A DNA stretch of 64,000 bases from Inia geoffrensis (Eukaryota > Chordata > Mammalia > Artiodactyla > Iniidae), in assembly GCA_036417435.1 (NCBI GenBank), contig CM070903.1, forward strand, positions 57,884,001 to 57,948,000. Direction: 5' to 3'. Each line of letters starts with the position of its first letter. The first letter of the stretch is position 1. The notes below the pieces were generated by a model. It saw only the letters and a program-made list of their open reading frames with translations, was not told the DNA's origin and did not search any database. The translations under genes were made by a program, and so were the position numbers. Shown one piece after another: positions 21,429 through 35,186 of this stretch.

Positions 21429-23509
21429 GAATTACATTTATAGAAGACCTATACATAAATGTTTATATGAACTTTGTAATTTATAATATTGAAATATTCT
21501 GAAAGAGTGAATCCATATGTTATTGAACAAGATTAGTTTACACTGTACCTGCAGGACTCCCTCTTTTCAGAAGTAAAATGCCAAATATTTCAAGACTATG
21601 TCAGGAGTTCCAGGTACATTATAGGACTAAGAGAACTGGACATACAGGAAACTGCTGATTTACACCAAATTGAGAAAGGCTGTTCCTGCTTGTCAGAAGT
21701 CACACTTCAGTGAAGTGTATTGTTAATCAGAAGGCCACCTGCACCAATCAGTGAGTCATCAGTGAGGACAGATATACTTGTGGGTGGAAACATCTTAATT
21801 TTATAAGTACTCATTGAAATTTTCTAAGACATTTTCAGCCACTTGTGAACAGGCACAGTTTCTCTTGAAGAGCAAAGCATACACAGTTAATAACAGAAGA
21901 AAAGCAAATAACACTTAAGAATCAGTGTTCTACATTCAAGGTGCCATATTTCCATCCCCCTTTCAACTTAATTCTCTTGGAATTATAGAGCTCTTGTAAA
22001 TATCAAAAGGACCATTCACTGTCTTTGAGGAGAAATGTGCTCAGTTGGAGCATTACACTCAGGTACAAAAAATCAACGCCTTTTTATGCTTCAACTTTCC
22101 CATCAAGAAAATAGAAACAGCTGAGAAAATGGTTGTCTTCTGGGGTCTTATTAGTGAAGTGTAAAATTCTTTGACCCTTATAGAAGAAAATATGCACATT
22201 ATTGTATGAATAAAAGGAGGACAAACTAGCCATTTATGCAGTGTACCCAGAGCACATCCACCAACCTCGCTAGCTAGAGTTAAATAAAATGCTCTCAGGA
22301 AGTTATCATCACAGGATCTACAGAGTAGATGTACTATGGCTTAGAAAAGGTTTGTGCCCCTAGACATTGAAGAGATACAATTTAATTCTGAAGTACTGAA
22401 GTGGTCAGGAAATGGAGTTAATAGATGTTACTTTAATGAGTTATTTTTCATTTGTACTTTTCAAATCCTGTTGAACAACAAAAATTCCCACCACACATTT
22501 AGTTGTATCTTCCTGATGCTCAGACCATGGGTATAAATGTTACTGCAAGTTATTTCTTTAATCCACTGTCCCAGGGATAGAAGCACAAAAAAGACAAGGC
22601 TGTAAAAAGTTGGCTCAGATCTAATAGTCAGCAGTGCTGTTTTGTGTTTCATGCCAAAAGCTGGAATTGTTGCTGCTATTATAAGAAAGGGGAAAACAAG
22701 TGGCAAAGAGCTTTCTTTGGAAATGAATACACCACTGGCCCCAGGGTGGATGTGAAATCACCACCATCAACAGACAGTATTACACAAAGAAAGCATATTG
22801 AATGAGCCCACCTTTGTAATAGGAAGTAAGAAGCCATGTGGAAAAAGGCTTTTCAACAGTGGATTACAACTATATCGAAATCAAGAACTTAAAGTGTAAG
22901 AGAATCATATCTGTCTGGGGGAAAGAGTTCCTGTTGCTTGCTGGGATGCAGGGCCAGGATGTGCTAGGTTGAGTCATCTTTCCAGCAAAAGAAACTTGGA
23001 GTTAAATAGTGGGACTAATTTTTTTTTGTATTTTACTTAACATATATTTTTATTACAAATGATATCCATCCTCTTTTAGAATTTTTTAAGCAAGCATGGA
23101 AAGAGGCCACTGGTTATGGCTAAGGCCTGACAGAAACCGGAGATCTAAAAGAGCAAGCAGTAAAGCAGAATAAAGTCCTGTATCTTTTCTTCCTAAAACT
23201 TTCTTACCATGTGTCTATAGTGTGGCTGTGTTACAAACAAGAAACTCATGTCTATTTGGGGCTTTTGCCTGAGCCTAACACTGACAAGCACATTTATAAC
23301 AGAATACTAAGTAAAATTCAGATCTAAATTTAGAGAATCTAAAGCATAGATTGAATGGAATGTCATTCTTATTGAACTGTATCAACTTTTACTCTGTTGC
23401 CCCATATACATTTTATAGCTCTCATTTCTCTTTTTTTTTTTTCCCACATCTTATTTTATTTTACTCCTTTTATGTGACCCAAATTGAACCTCTGTATCAT
23501 TTGTTATAT
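21429..23509. other. Unassigned DNA
   Basis: Two kilobases without a recognisable gene or repeat. Frames of 60-81 codons (for example 22461-22706, minus) lack motifs. This is one of the cleaner candidates for unique sequence in the window. Confidence 0.5.
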
Positions 23510-23790
23510 TGGTTAGGATTGCCTTCAATTGCCTGAAACGACAGTGACTTCACCAAATAAGAGTTTACTTTTGAAATCTGAAGATAAACTCTGCTGGGCC
23601 TGTAAAATGGTGCTCATGATGTCAAAAATGTCTCAGCCAGCTGCAATTTTTCTTCCACACCAGCCTCAGCACAAAGCTTTCATTGTCATAGTTCCAAGAT
23701 ATTGCTGTACCTATAGGCAACCTATCTACATGCCAGGGGAGAAAAAGGAAGAAGGAGGGAATAAAAAGTAAAAACAGAAAAGCAAAGCAA
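23510..23790. repeat. Possible old medium-reiteration repeat
   Basis: 'ggttaggattgccttcaatt', 'aagagtttacttttgaaatc' and 'cttccacaccagcctcagca' resemble a medium-frequency mammalian repeat; I cannot name the family. The 80-codon + frame at 23529-23771 is probably part of it. Confidence 0.3.
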
Positions 23791-24096
23791 ACAAAAAAAT
23801 ATGTCAGCTGAATCTTTATGCTTTTAAAAATGTTTACATCTGTTTATATCACATTGGCCAGAACTGGTTAACATGGCCACCCTCTATGATGGACTGGAAA
23901 AAAAAAAAGGATTCTCTTTAGTATAGATGAATGTATTTGCAGTAGACAACTAATGTTTACTGCAGTGGCCCTACTGCAGTTAATACTGTTTTCTGCGTCC
24001 TGTTTTAACAGTAATTGTACAGTAAGATTGCAATCTCTTAATTAATTAAATCAATCGATTTGTTATAAAGCTCCTTTCTGATACTAACTCATTAAA

Positions 24097-24295
24097 ATGA
24101 TGATTTTCAACGTTTAGTGGATATTGACAGCACCTTGAGGGCTTGTTAAAACACAGATTGCTGGGCCCCACCCTCAGAGTTTCTGATCCAGGAAGTTTGG
24201 GATGGAGTCTAGGAATTGAGATAATTAAAATTTCCCTGGTGATGATTATGCGGCTCGTCCGAGGGCCACACTTTAAAGGAAGCAGTTTGGTAATT
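24097..24295 (+). mobile_element. hAT-Charlie MITE (MER5A-like)
   Basis: 'gagggcttgttaaaacacag', 'attgctgggccccaccctca' and 'gagtttctgatccaggaagt', closing with 'gagggccacactttaaagg', follow the MER5A order. Non-autonomous DNA transposon, long inactive. Confidence 0.75.
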
Positions 24296-24769
24296 TTGTA
24301 GGGAGAATTTTACAGAGTTCTCATAGTTTCTCAAAGCCAAACTTGCTTTTTGAAAATGCATTTAATCTCTTGTCAGTGAGAGGATTTATGAGCCATCATG
24401 ACCTTTACAGAATAAAAAGCACACAGTATGAGGCTCAGAGAAAGGAAAAGAAATGATGAATGAAGACATATACATCACTTAGATTTATAGGCTTGTATAG
24501 GGGTATGTCTTTATGTTTACTCAGCAATATTTGAAGATAAATTATCCTATACATTTGAATAATAAGACTAAAAGATGGCAAGATGCAAGTTATTAAAATT
24601 TCAAAATGAGATGTGCTAAAGAGCACTGCAGAATGCATCCTTCCTTTGCCTAAGTTTTGCTTTATTTAGTTACTAACAAAATATCTTTTTTTATTTGTGT
24701 GTGGTGCCCATTCCATCAAAACAATGACATTAAAGGCATATTTTTGAATTTTTTACCTAAATATAACAT
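24296..24769. other. Unassigned DNA
   Basis: No gene or repeat recognised. Confidence 0.45.
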
Positions 24770-26236
24770 GTAGAAAAACACTTCATAATTATACAACTTA
24801 ATGTTTTACAAAGTGAATATGCCCATGTTACCAGCATGCAGATCAAGAAATATTACATTATCAACACCACGCAGACCTCCAATGCCCCTCTTCAGTCACT
24901 GCCCTCAAAGCAAACAGTAACCTGACTTCTAGCACCATAGATCTTTTTTTATTTCTTTTTTACACTTCATACAAATTAAATCATATACATACTATATATT
25001 TTTTAATACCAGACTTCTTTTACTCAGTGTTATATCCATGAGTTTCAACTATTTTGTTTTGCACATTTATAGTTCCTGTATTAAAACTGTCACATAATAT
25101 TCTATTTGGGAATACACTACAATTAACTTATTCATTCTATTGTTGGATATTTGGGTAGATTCCAGTATTGGGAGAGTATGAATTGTGCTGCTATGAACAT
25201 TACTGTATGTATCTTCTGGTGAATATATATATATATAGCACATGTATGAAGGAGTTGAATTGTTGGATTGTACAGTAAACCTATGTTCACCTTTAGAAGA
25301 TATTGCCAAACAATTTCCCAAAATAGTTGTATCAATTTGCCCTATCATGAGCAGTGTAGGAGAGTGAATTCTGACTGCTCCACATTCCTACCAACAATTT
25401 TTGGGGGGGTCTTTTTCAATTTTGCAATTCTTGTTTATATATAGGGGTATATTATTGTTTTAATCTGTAGTTCCTCACTAAATAACAGAATTGAGTAATA
25501 CTTTTAAATAAATTCATTGAACAATTGGATATCCTCTTCTGTGAAAAATCGGTTTATGTCTTTTGCTCAATTTTCTTAAAAAGTTACCTTTTTCTTACTG
25601 ATTTATAGAAGTTTTAAAAATATATTTTGGATGAAAGTCCATTGTTGGACATAAATGTATTGCAAATGTCTTCTTCCAGTGAGTAGGTTAATTTAATGGT
25701 GTCTTTTAATAAAGAGAGGTTTTAAGTCTTAATATAGATGTGTGTATGTGTGCACGCATATACACGCACATTTGCTTTATGTTGGTGTTTATGCCTTCTT
25801 AAGAAATCTTTGCTTACACATAGGTCAAGAAAATGTTTTTCTCCACTTCCTTCTAAATCCTTATAGTTTAAATTCTGTATTTATATCTACAGTCTATCTG
25901 GAATTGTGTTTTCTGTTGGATGTGAAAGAGAGGTCAATGTCCTTTTTTCCCTTTATGGACATCTAGTCAACCCAGCATCACTTTTTAAAAAACGATCATC
26001 CTTTCACAACTGCACTGAAGTGATCTTGCATATGTTAGTTTTATTTGTCTATAGTTATATCAATTTGACACTATAATAATACAGCCTTATTCTAAGGCAG
26101 TATGGTACTGATATTTAGCAGTTTAAGTCTTCCAGCATTGTGTGTCTTTAAGATTGCTGTGGCTATTCTTGGACCTTTGTCTTTTCATGTAAAATCAGCT
26201 TATCAGGTCACACATATGCATGCCTGCATGTATACA

Positions 26237-26240
<4 letters not shown>

Positions 26241-26268
<28 letters not shown>
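26241..26268. repeat. (CA)n microsatellite
   Basis: Uninterrupted CA run of 28 bases inside the L1. Confidence 0.98.
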
Positions 26269-26270
<2 letters not shown>

Positions 26271-26786
26271 AAGCTTCTGAGATATTGATTAAGATTACAA
26301 TGAATTATGAAGATGAATTTGGAAAGAATCACTACATTTGCAATATTAAATTTTGCAACCCATTACCATGACATATTCCTCCATTTATTTAGAAAAATGG
26401 CATATCTATCATTTATTCAAAGATTTAAAGTCTTTCTCTAATTCTATATTTATGTTTATTTATACACACGTTTGTAATTTCCATACATAAATAAAAAATA
26501 TATAATAAATTACATTTTATATAAACATGATATATAAACTTATATATGTATCTGTGTTACTTAGAATTTTTGCACAAATTTTATTAAATTTATTTATTAG
26601 ATTACTTCTAATAAATCTATTAAATTTATTGCACATTATTAGATTTATTCCTAGGCATTTGATGTTTTCTGATACAATCATAAATAGTGTCTTTCATAAA
26701 TTTTATTTTCTATACATTAATATTGATATATAGAAATAAACAGATACATTAAATTAAACCATATAAAATATTCAATATTAATTATT

Positions 26787-26997
26787 CTTTTTTTTTTTTT
26801 TTTTGCTGTACGCGGGCCTCTCACTGTTGTGGCCTCTCCCATTGCGGAGCACAGGCTCTGGACGCGCAGGCTCAGCAGCCATGGCTCACGCGCCCAGCCG
26901 CTCCGCGGCATGTGGGATCTTCCCGGACCGGGGCATGAACCCGCGTTCCCTGCATCGGCAGGCGGACTCTCAACCACTGCGCCACCAGGGAAGCCCG
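26787..26997 (-). mobile_element. CHR-family SINE (short type), antisense
   Basis: The T-run is followed by the complement of the CHR body, ending AGGGAAGCCC. The exact 12-bp TSD ATATTAATTATT is at 26775-26786 and 26998-27009. Inserted into the old L1. Confidence 0.95.
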
Positions 26998-27240
26998 ATA
27001 TTAATTATTTTTGACCTATGAAATTATTGATTTTGTATTATTGAACATAATACATTTACCTTGAATCCAGTGACCTGGTTATATTTGCATACTAATTTTA
27101 ATAGTTGATGTGTTAATTTTTTGGATTTTCTTTATAATCATTTTCTCTATAACAATTCTATTTTTCTATTTTTTTATTTTTTTTTCTATTTTTCTTGCCT
27201 TGTTGCATTGGCTAAGATCTTAATGCTACTTTTAAGAGTT

Positions 27241-30200
27241 GCTATATTTACTCAGCTACTGCCAATGAGCTGTGAGTCTATTTAAGTATTCAGTGTTCGG
27301 ATTTTGACTATATGCACACAAAGATATAGCCAGCTAATGATTTTTATCAGGAGCCATTTAGAGTTTCTGATTTCCTATACAGTAAATAATATTGTGTACT
27401 ATTCAAAAGAGCAATGCTGTGAAATGACTATAACATCACCACAATGATGAATAGTTTATATAACATTATATAATATATAGGCATATTTAATTGTATTCTC
27501 TCTTTCTTATCTGTACCTGCTCAATAATGTGTGTTAGTTTTAGCATCTCAGTTAGACTAACTCTATTTGTGGGTAGGAAATATGTCTTACTTTTTTTCAT
27601 TCCCTTCAGTTCTAATTGGGTAAAAAATCAGACCCTTGTAAGCATATTAATTGGCTAATTGTGCTGTACTAATTTCAATAACTTGAGTATTCTTTTGCCT
27701 TTAGATATGAAAGAAACAATGTATAATGTAAGTACTATTAGAACTTCTAGTATCACCTCACAGCTGGAGAACACTTAAGATTATTCACAAAACAATTTCA
27801 ATATGTTATCTCACTTTAAGCTTACATTTTTGAGGTAAGATTTTCAAAAGCTTTAGTAAATAAACACATGATATGCACATAATATTTCATGCAATGACAT
27901 ATAATTTTGACTTTACTACCATCTGCTGGGACAGACTCCTTGACACAGTAATAAAACAAGCTATATTGAACACCTGCTGTTTACCAGGCATTGTGTAAAC
28001 TACTGTACCTTAAAGAGATTTGAAGAGATCACAATCTGATCATTCAAAGGATTCTGGTGGCTGACTTGAGAAGAGAAACCAAATTCCCACTTGGCAGAAG
28101 AGGGAGAATCCCATGGATTAAAATTTTCTTTACAGAGATTTTTTATCCAGATGGTTTCAACCTAACTTTATGCCTCAGTGCACTGGAAAGAAAACAACAT
28201 ATGGCATAATCTATACATATTATTGTAAGAGCTTCCTAGTTTGGTACTCTGCCCTCACCAAACTAGGAAGCCTCACCCTATAATCCCTCTGGCACAGTGC
28301 TCTTAGATCAGATTAATGTTTCCCAAACACGAAATATGACTTTTTTCTCAAAGCTTCCAGCTTTACCCCATCCCATCCCTGCCTACATTATACCCCCTTT
28401 TCCTCTTTCTTTTTCTGGATAAAATGAAAATTCTTCAATCTAGCTATTCATAGTCACCTTTATTAATTTCTACCATACCTACCCAGTCAGTCCCATGATG
28501 CATACCCTCAATTCCTCCACATGCATCACTAAATATGGACATGTTCATGATAAATCTGAAACTGTGGCTTAACAAGCCCCAATTTCCCAATTGAAATAAC
28601 CTTTTAAATCCTTTCCAATCTATTCCAGTGATTCCTTAGTTCTTCATCATTATGAACTTTTCTAAGATATTGACTAAAGCTATGTGCTCCCCTGAAATTC
28701 ATCTATGCACTAGTCAGTAAGAAACCTTGATATAGTCTAACCTTAATTACCAAAATGCCCAACTTTTCTTGTGATTAATGAGTGTTTTTGACCCAGGACC
28801 ATTTTACTTTTTTTTCTATGTTAGTCCACATATTTGCAGCCTTCTGCTCATAGGCATATTTAATCTCATATTTACGTTATTTGTTTGAAATTATCATTAG
28901 AGGAATTATAGAGCAGGTTATTTTTTATAAGAAGAACTATCTTTTCTGTCTTCCCCTCTACCTCTGTACCTTCTTTCCCTCTGTCTTAGTGTGACCCTTC
29001 ATCACAAAGATATAATTTATAAGGTCATGCAGATTAATTCCAACCAACATTTGGCAAACAGCTTTGTCATCCATCACTAATGGGTATATACATGTGAAAT
29101 TCAGTGGAAGGCAGCAATTTATGTGAACACTAAAATGAGTTACATGCAATACTATTAATTCTGGCAGGCAAGAAAAGAAAAAGAAGTCTTAGCAAGAACT
29201 TTAGATACATAAACTTTGATATTTTAAAAGATCACGGCTATGAGGTAAAGGTTCATTGTAGACAATGTATCATTTATATCACTGAGTAGGCTTAGGGGAA
29301 AAAAATGGTTGAGGCAAACAGTCTTAGCAAGAGTAAAATTAAATCATGGATTAGTTCTCTGGTTTACTAATGTACTTAAACCCTGACAGTGTTTATGATT
29401 TTGAGTTTAAAGTAATCCTAACATCACCATATTATATTGTTTAAAGTTAGAAGAGAGTGTCCTTTTCTTGGTGATAAAAATCATATTGAAACTCTAGGAA
29501 ATGGTAAGAATAATGACTGAAAAACAGACATGTTCTCATCAGATCCAAAGTCATTGCCTTTATATATCTTTAATACTTTCTATTAAAGATCTGGCTATTT
29601 TCAACATGAAACAGCGCCTTTGGACTCATGTACAAACAGTGGGCTTCTTAATTATCTCATGCCAACACCAGCATGAAGCATTAAAAAACAAAAAACAAAA
29701 AACAAAAACTAAGCATAATGGGAGTGGCAAAACCTCCAAGATTCAAATGTACATATATGGCATGTGTCTGAGACTGTGAATGAAGCCCCCATATAATTTA
29801 TCTTATCAAATTTCCACAATCTGGAATAGCTGCATTTTAAGATCTAGAATGGAAAGCTCTTTCAATAACTGTTGGTGAAAATTAAGGCATGATCATTATA
29901 CTGAAAAATCACTTAACTGGTTAAAACACTTGCAAAGATGTAAAACATTCTACAAAGCATAAATCTAGAACTGATATTCTAAAACCAGTTTACATAAACC
30001 AAGTAGTTTTTTATGTTTCTATCATTCATTGTCCTTTAAGGTTAACTGTTTATATTTTTATTAGCAATAGAATTAGCAAATTTAAATAAATATAACAAAA
30101 TCAAACTTGATTTTAGAGGTGCAGATTACAGATATTTCAAGAGTATACATTTGTATAAAAGACCAATGTTACATGTTGTAATAATGTCACTTTAAGGTAA

Positions 30201-30819
30201 AATAATATTTTAGAAACATAAGTAATGTACAGTGAGTTTTTCTTTTTGCTTTTGGTCTCTATATTTCGGTGGTGATTCATAGAAAGTTTAAGTGCCTTGC
30301 TCCAGGACTCACAAAATATTCAAACTGATGCTTATAGCAGTTAGCAATACTATATCATTTTGAGCAGAGAATATTTTTATAGAAGGAACCTGTGGTGCTT
30401 GGTTCAAGCTCTTGCATAATGAGGACTTGCCATGTTCCAAGACATGTTTATTTAATATGACAAACTTAAATTGAACCATCACATACTCTTCAATAGCTTT
30501 CCATTTGGAATATATCCAGTAGCCACTCAGAAAGCTGCCATACATATCTAGATTGGCATATATCTCACTACAACACAATGAACTCTAACAGGATAAGCAT
30601 ATCACAGTACTGCTGCAGTAGGTCATCAGTGAAGCATGTAATGGAAAAGCAATGAGAAAATCCACAGTTATGAAAAGAACGCAATAAAATAATTTAGACC
30701 AAGTTAGTCCCTAAAAAATGTTGAGAAATGGGCTTCACGTCCTTTGGGTACGTATATTTTCAGGCTTTACAGTTTAGTAGCAGAACATCCTAGCTGTGAA
30801 AGTGGTGCTTTAAAAAAAT
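27241..30819. other. Unassigned AT-rich DNA
   Basis: About 3.6 kb with no supported gene. A MIR/L2-like phrase 'attgaacacctgctgtttac' is at 27965. Frames at 28958-29149, 29501-29779 and 30309-30578 lack motifs. An (AAAAAC)n-like tract lies at 29683-29708. The perfect hairpin at 28231-28271 is listed separately. Confidence 0.45.
28231..28271. repeat. Perfect 15-bp inverted repeat
   Basis: GCTTCCTAGTTTGGT (28231-28245) and its exact complement ACCAAACTAGGAAGC (28257-28271) around an 11-base loop. Confidence 0.97.
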
Positions 30820-31080
30820 ATAGAGTATAATGGTTAAGAACTCAGGCTCTGCAGTGAGACAAACTTCACTTTGGTTCTTAGTGGTGACTTAAAATCTCCA
30901 TGAGTTTGGGCAAATTACTTAAACTTGATAAGTCTTCATTTCTTTTGATAAATTGATAAATTTAGTAATGATATCAATCTCACAGAGGGGTTCTAAGACT
31001 TAAGAGGACTAAGTAATATAAAGTGCTTCACACATCATCTGGAGAACAGTATGTGTTTGATAAGTGCTAAATATTTTTAA
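30820..31080 (+). repeat. MIR-type SINE remnant
   Basis: 'ataatggttaagaactcagg', 'ctctgcagtgagacaaactt', 'agtttgggcaaattacttaa' and 'aagtgcttcacacatcatct' in MIR order; nearly the full core. Confidence 0.88.
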
Positions 31081-32806
31081 GACGGTCCATGAAAAGAAGT
31101 TCACAATTGGCATAGTGGTAGAACCAGCATAATGATACTAACTCACTAAACTCAGTCTTCTCGATTCAATAATATTATGTTTGACTCTGCTTATTACAAT
31201 AGAAACAAGCAAATTATAGGTTATTTTCAATCATTATCCATGTACATAGGTGTTTTTCACAGCCCACCAAGTAAAATATGTGGTGATTTAAACATAAATA
31301 CTTCCAAGAAGACCATATTAAGTTCATTTTTAGGACTGCCCCAAAATATTAACTTATGTTATGGACCATTTGTACTAAAGTAATTTAACCATCTTGATTT
31401 GGTTTCTCGTATGAGGAAAAAAAGATATACGTTTGTTTCAGCATGCAAATGTTAATATCTAAAATTATATCAAATATTGCTTTGAAGAAAAGATTTAGTT
31501 TATTGATATTTTAAATTGTTTAAAGTATTTGTTGTTCCACACCAAATTTCTTTTTTCAAATTTCTATGGAACTACACATAATAAAAATACAATCTAAGGA
31601 GTGTCATATGTTAATGAAGAAAATGAATTAGTGAAAATTAGGGAATCAAGTTCGAGTAAAGTTTTTTCACAAGTTGATGTATTTGATGGCTATGATAAAA
31701 ATTGTATGAGATTTTAAATCTTAAATATTGGTAATTTTTTAGAAATGTGAATATACTAAGACTCATATAATAAGATGATTTTTGATAATGTTCCATAATG
31801 AGAGTCCAGTTGCAACTTGTTTATTTTGAGGTAGATATTTTTGGTAGAAAATGATAAGAATGCCTGTAATTTCCTCTGCAAACAGTTGCTAATTTGAGAG
31901 GAAGAGTGGTGGTTAGACTTTATAGTCATGTTATCAGATGATGCATTTTAATGAAAATGATTTAAGTGGATAAAACATTTAATCTGAATAAGTTGGCTTA
32001 GACCGTTGGAGAACAAATGCATTGGAGTTGGAACTGACTCTAGAGAAAAGTGTGCATAAGAACGTCTGAGGAGAGTGTGTGGGTCATGTCAGAGACATAT
32101 CCAGGCTCTCACTGGAAGTGAGTGATTGAATCTGTGTTTGGGAGCTGTGCTGGGAGAATAGAGCCTGTACCACAGGTTGCTGGGGTAGGAAATCTTATAG
32201 AAAATGTATCTTCTTATGATTCACTTGTGTGTCTAATAGTCATGTTTTCTCCAATGTCTTTTTATTTTGTTAAAGCAATAATCAAGTGAATATATGATCT
32301 ATTTCTTTCCAATATTTTTAGATGTATATTTTAGTGTGAGCATATGCTCCCCCTGTTCACCTCATTTTTGGTTGGTTTTGGGGCATAGGTGCATGTCATT
32401 TAATGCCAGTCTAAACCAAGATAAATTTTATACCTGTATTTTTTTTTTACCTCTCATATCTAGGATGGAATTATAGATTATTAATAATCCTTGATTCAAA
32501 GCATATACTCATCATTGGTATATGCATGGCCTATTTCTATTTGTTCATTTAACTAGTAATTAATTTTATGTAATGCTTATCTATAAAGTATTTACCCAAA
32601 GAAAGAACTATAACTCTGAAAATAATTTACAGGAAGCTGTGTCTCTCCCTATCTTCTCTCCCTCTCTCCTTTACCCCAAGTAACCATAGTTTGAATCTTG
32701 TGTTCGTAATTCCCTTAATTTTGCATTAAAATGAACTTTATTTTTACCCTAATAGCATTTAGGAAACATGACCATTCAAAATGTCGGACTTAGTATTTCC
32801 TTTTTC
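31081..32806. other. Unassigned AT-rich DNA
   Basis: No gene, RNA or repeat family recognised. Short frames only. Confidence 0.45.
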
Positions 32807-33302
32807 TTGAAGACTTTTAAAAAAAAAAAAAAACAGTTTTAGTATCACAGCAAAATGGAGAGGAAGACACAGAGATTGCCCATGTAACCCCTTCCCCACC
32901 ATATGCATGACTTTCCCCAGTATCAACAGACTCCAGAGTGGTACATTTGTTACAATTGATAAAGCTCTATCATAATTGCCCAAATCCTGTAGTTTACATT
33001 AGGGTTCACTCTTGGGATTGTACAGTCTGTGGATTTGGATAAATGTATAATGCTATGTATCCATCATTAATTATCACACAGAGTATTTTCACTGCCCTAA
33101 AAATCCTATGTGGTGCTTCGGTTCATCCATTCCCATCTGCCCACACCCTGGTAACCACAGATCTTTATACTATCTCCATAGTTTTGCCTTTTCCAGTATG
33201 TCCTGGAGTTGGAATCATACAGTATTTAGCCTTTTCAGATTGACTTCTTTCACTTAGTAATATGCATTTATACTTCCTCTGTGTCTTTTCCTGGCTTCAT
33301 AG
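32807..33302 (-). mobile_element. Old L1 3' UTR, antisense
   Basis: 'cagagtggtacatttgttac', 'gtttacattagggttcactc', 'aatgtataatgctatgtatc' and 'catagttttgccttttccag' are complements of an L1MB/MC-age 3' UTR. It is cut at about 33302 by the start of another L1 3' end and appears to resume at about 35229. Confidence 0.85.
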
Positions 33303-35186
33303 CTCTTTTTTCAGCTTTACTGAGGTATAATTGACAAATAAAATTGTTATATATTTAATGTGTACAGTGTGATAATTTGATGTACCTATAAATTGGGAAC
33401 AGATTCCTCCATCTAGTTAATAAGCATAGCCATCACCTAACATATTTACCTTTTTGTTTTTTTCTTTTACATGGAGAACCCTTAAGTTCTACTCTCTTAG
33501 CAGATTTCAAATATACAGTATAACGTTAAAAACTATAGTCATCATATTATATATTAGATCCTCAGAACTTATTCATCTTATAAATGAAAACTTGTACTCT
33601 TTCACCAGCTTCTCTGTATTTCCCTTGCTGCCCAGCTGTTGGCAACAACCATTCTACTCTCTGTTGTTTCTATGAGTTTGACTCCTACTACTTCTGCTTC
33701 CCCTCCCCTCCCCCTTCTCCCCATCCTTCTTCTCCTTCAACTCCTCCTCCTTCTTATTTTAGATTACACATGTAAGTGATACCATGCAGTATTTGTCTTT
33801 CTCTTTCTGGCTTATTTTACTCAGTATAATGCCCTCCATGTTCTTCCATATTGTAGGAAAATGGCAGGATTTCCTTATTTTTAAAGTCTGAATAAATAAT
33901 ATTCCTTTGTGTAAATATGTGTATATGTAATAATCACTTATATAAAATAACATTATTAAGGTGTCCTATCTTGTTCTGTACTACTATTTCAAAAACATAG
34001 TATTTCAGTAAAGTTTGATCCCAACAGGAGGATGATTTATGAACCTCACATGAAAAGACAGCTCTTTATGCAACTGTGCTAAAAATGTGACCTCTTTTCA
34101 TATTCATATAAATATGAAGCTCATCTATCACTTACACTTTTTAAGGATTCTGCATTTTCCAGATGTTCATGTTTGTGATTTTAGTAATATGCTTAGTAAT
34201 TCTGTGTATGTTTCTTCCGGAGTTTGATAACATTGCTTGCAGTAGATTTTTTTTTTTTAAAGAATGAACAGTGACAAGCCTACATAAGAAAAAACAAAAC
34301 AAAACATGTATAACATTTTCTTTATCCATTCATCTGTTGACAGATACCTGGTTGTTTCCATACCTTGGCTATTGTGAATAATACTGCAGTGAACATGACA
34401 GTACAGATACGTTTTCCAGATAATAGTTTCTGTTCCTTTGGATATATACATGGAAGTGGGATTGCTAGTTCTATTTTTAATTCCTTGAGGAACCTCCATA
34501 CTGTTTTCCATAGTGAGTGGCTGTACCAGTTTACATTCCAACCAACAGAGTACAAGTGTTCTCTTTTTTCCACATCTTTGCCAGCATTTCTTATCTCTTG
34601 TCTTTTTGATAATAGCCATCCTAACAGATGTGAGATGATATTTCATTGTGGTTTTGATTTTAATTTCCCTTATGATTAGTGATGTTGAGCACCTTTTCAT
34701 GTTTCTCCACTGTGTATTATTGGGTCCCCTGTCAAAAATTAATTGATCATATATGCATGGGTTTAATTCTGGGCTTTCTACTCTGTCCACTGATCTATGT
34801 GTTTGTTTTTATACTGATACCGTATGGTTTTTATTACTATAGCTTTGTAATGTAGTGTGAAATCAGGAACTGTGATGCCTCCAACTTTGTTCTTCTTTCT
34901 CAGGAATGTTGGCTATTAGGGGTCGTTTGTGGTTCCATACAAATTTTAGACATGTTAATTCTATTCGTGAAAAATGCCCATGGAATTTTGATAGAGATTG
35001 CATTGAATTTTACATCACATTGGGTAGCATAGAAATTTTAACAATATTAAGTTTTCCAGTTCATGAACATGGAATATCTTTTCATTTATTTGTGTCTTCT
35101 TCAATTTCTTTCATCAGTGTCCTGTAGTTTTCTGTGTACAAATATTTTACCTTCTTTTTAAAATTTATTCCTCAGTATTTTATTAT
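33303..35186 (-). mobile_element. L1 LINE nested in older L1, antisense, 5'-truncated
   Basis: Begins with the complement of an L1 3' end ('cagctttactgaggtataat', 'gtgtacagtgtgataatttg'). It passes into ORF2 complement: 'tttatccattcatctgttga', 'gaggaacctccatactgttt', 'gattgcattgaattttacat'. A 177-codon minus frame at 34257-34790 covers the ORF2 C-terminal part, recognisable by the conserved STDEWIKKM stretch, but is degenerate. The element stops at about 35186 in the middle of ORF2. Confidence 0.85.
33692..33760 (+). repeat. Polypyrimidine tract
   Basis: Almost pure C/T over about 70 bases, broken by a few A residues. It lies in the L1 3' UTR, where a polypurine tract on the L1 sense strand is usual. 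Confidence 0.85.

Larger units (their letters stand above)
24770..27240 (-). mobile_element. Old L1 LINE (3' UTR and ORF2), antisense
   Basis: The left part is the complement of an old L1 3' end ('tactcagtgttatatccatg', 'gaattgtgctgctatgaaca', 'ttgccaaacaatttcccaaa'). It continues into ORF2 complement ('agtccattgttggacataaa', 'gacatctagtcaacccagca', 'ttgctgtggctattcttgga', 'ttcctaggcatttgatgttt'). A CA repeat (26241-26268) and a CHR SINE (26787-26997) interrupt it. No intact coding frame. Confidence 0.8.

Noticed and set aside
34257..34790. 177-codon minus frame as a possible gene
   Set aside because: It is the degenerate C-terminal part of L1 ORF2 (STDEWIKKM and similar blocks), part of a 5'-truncated element.
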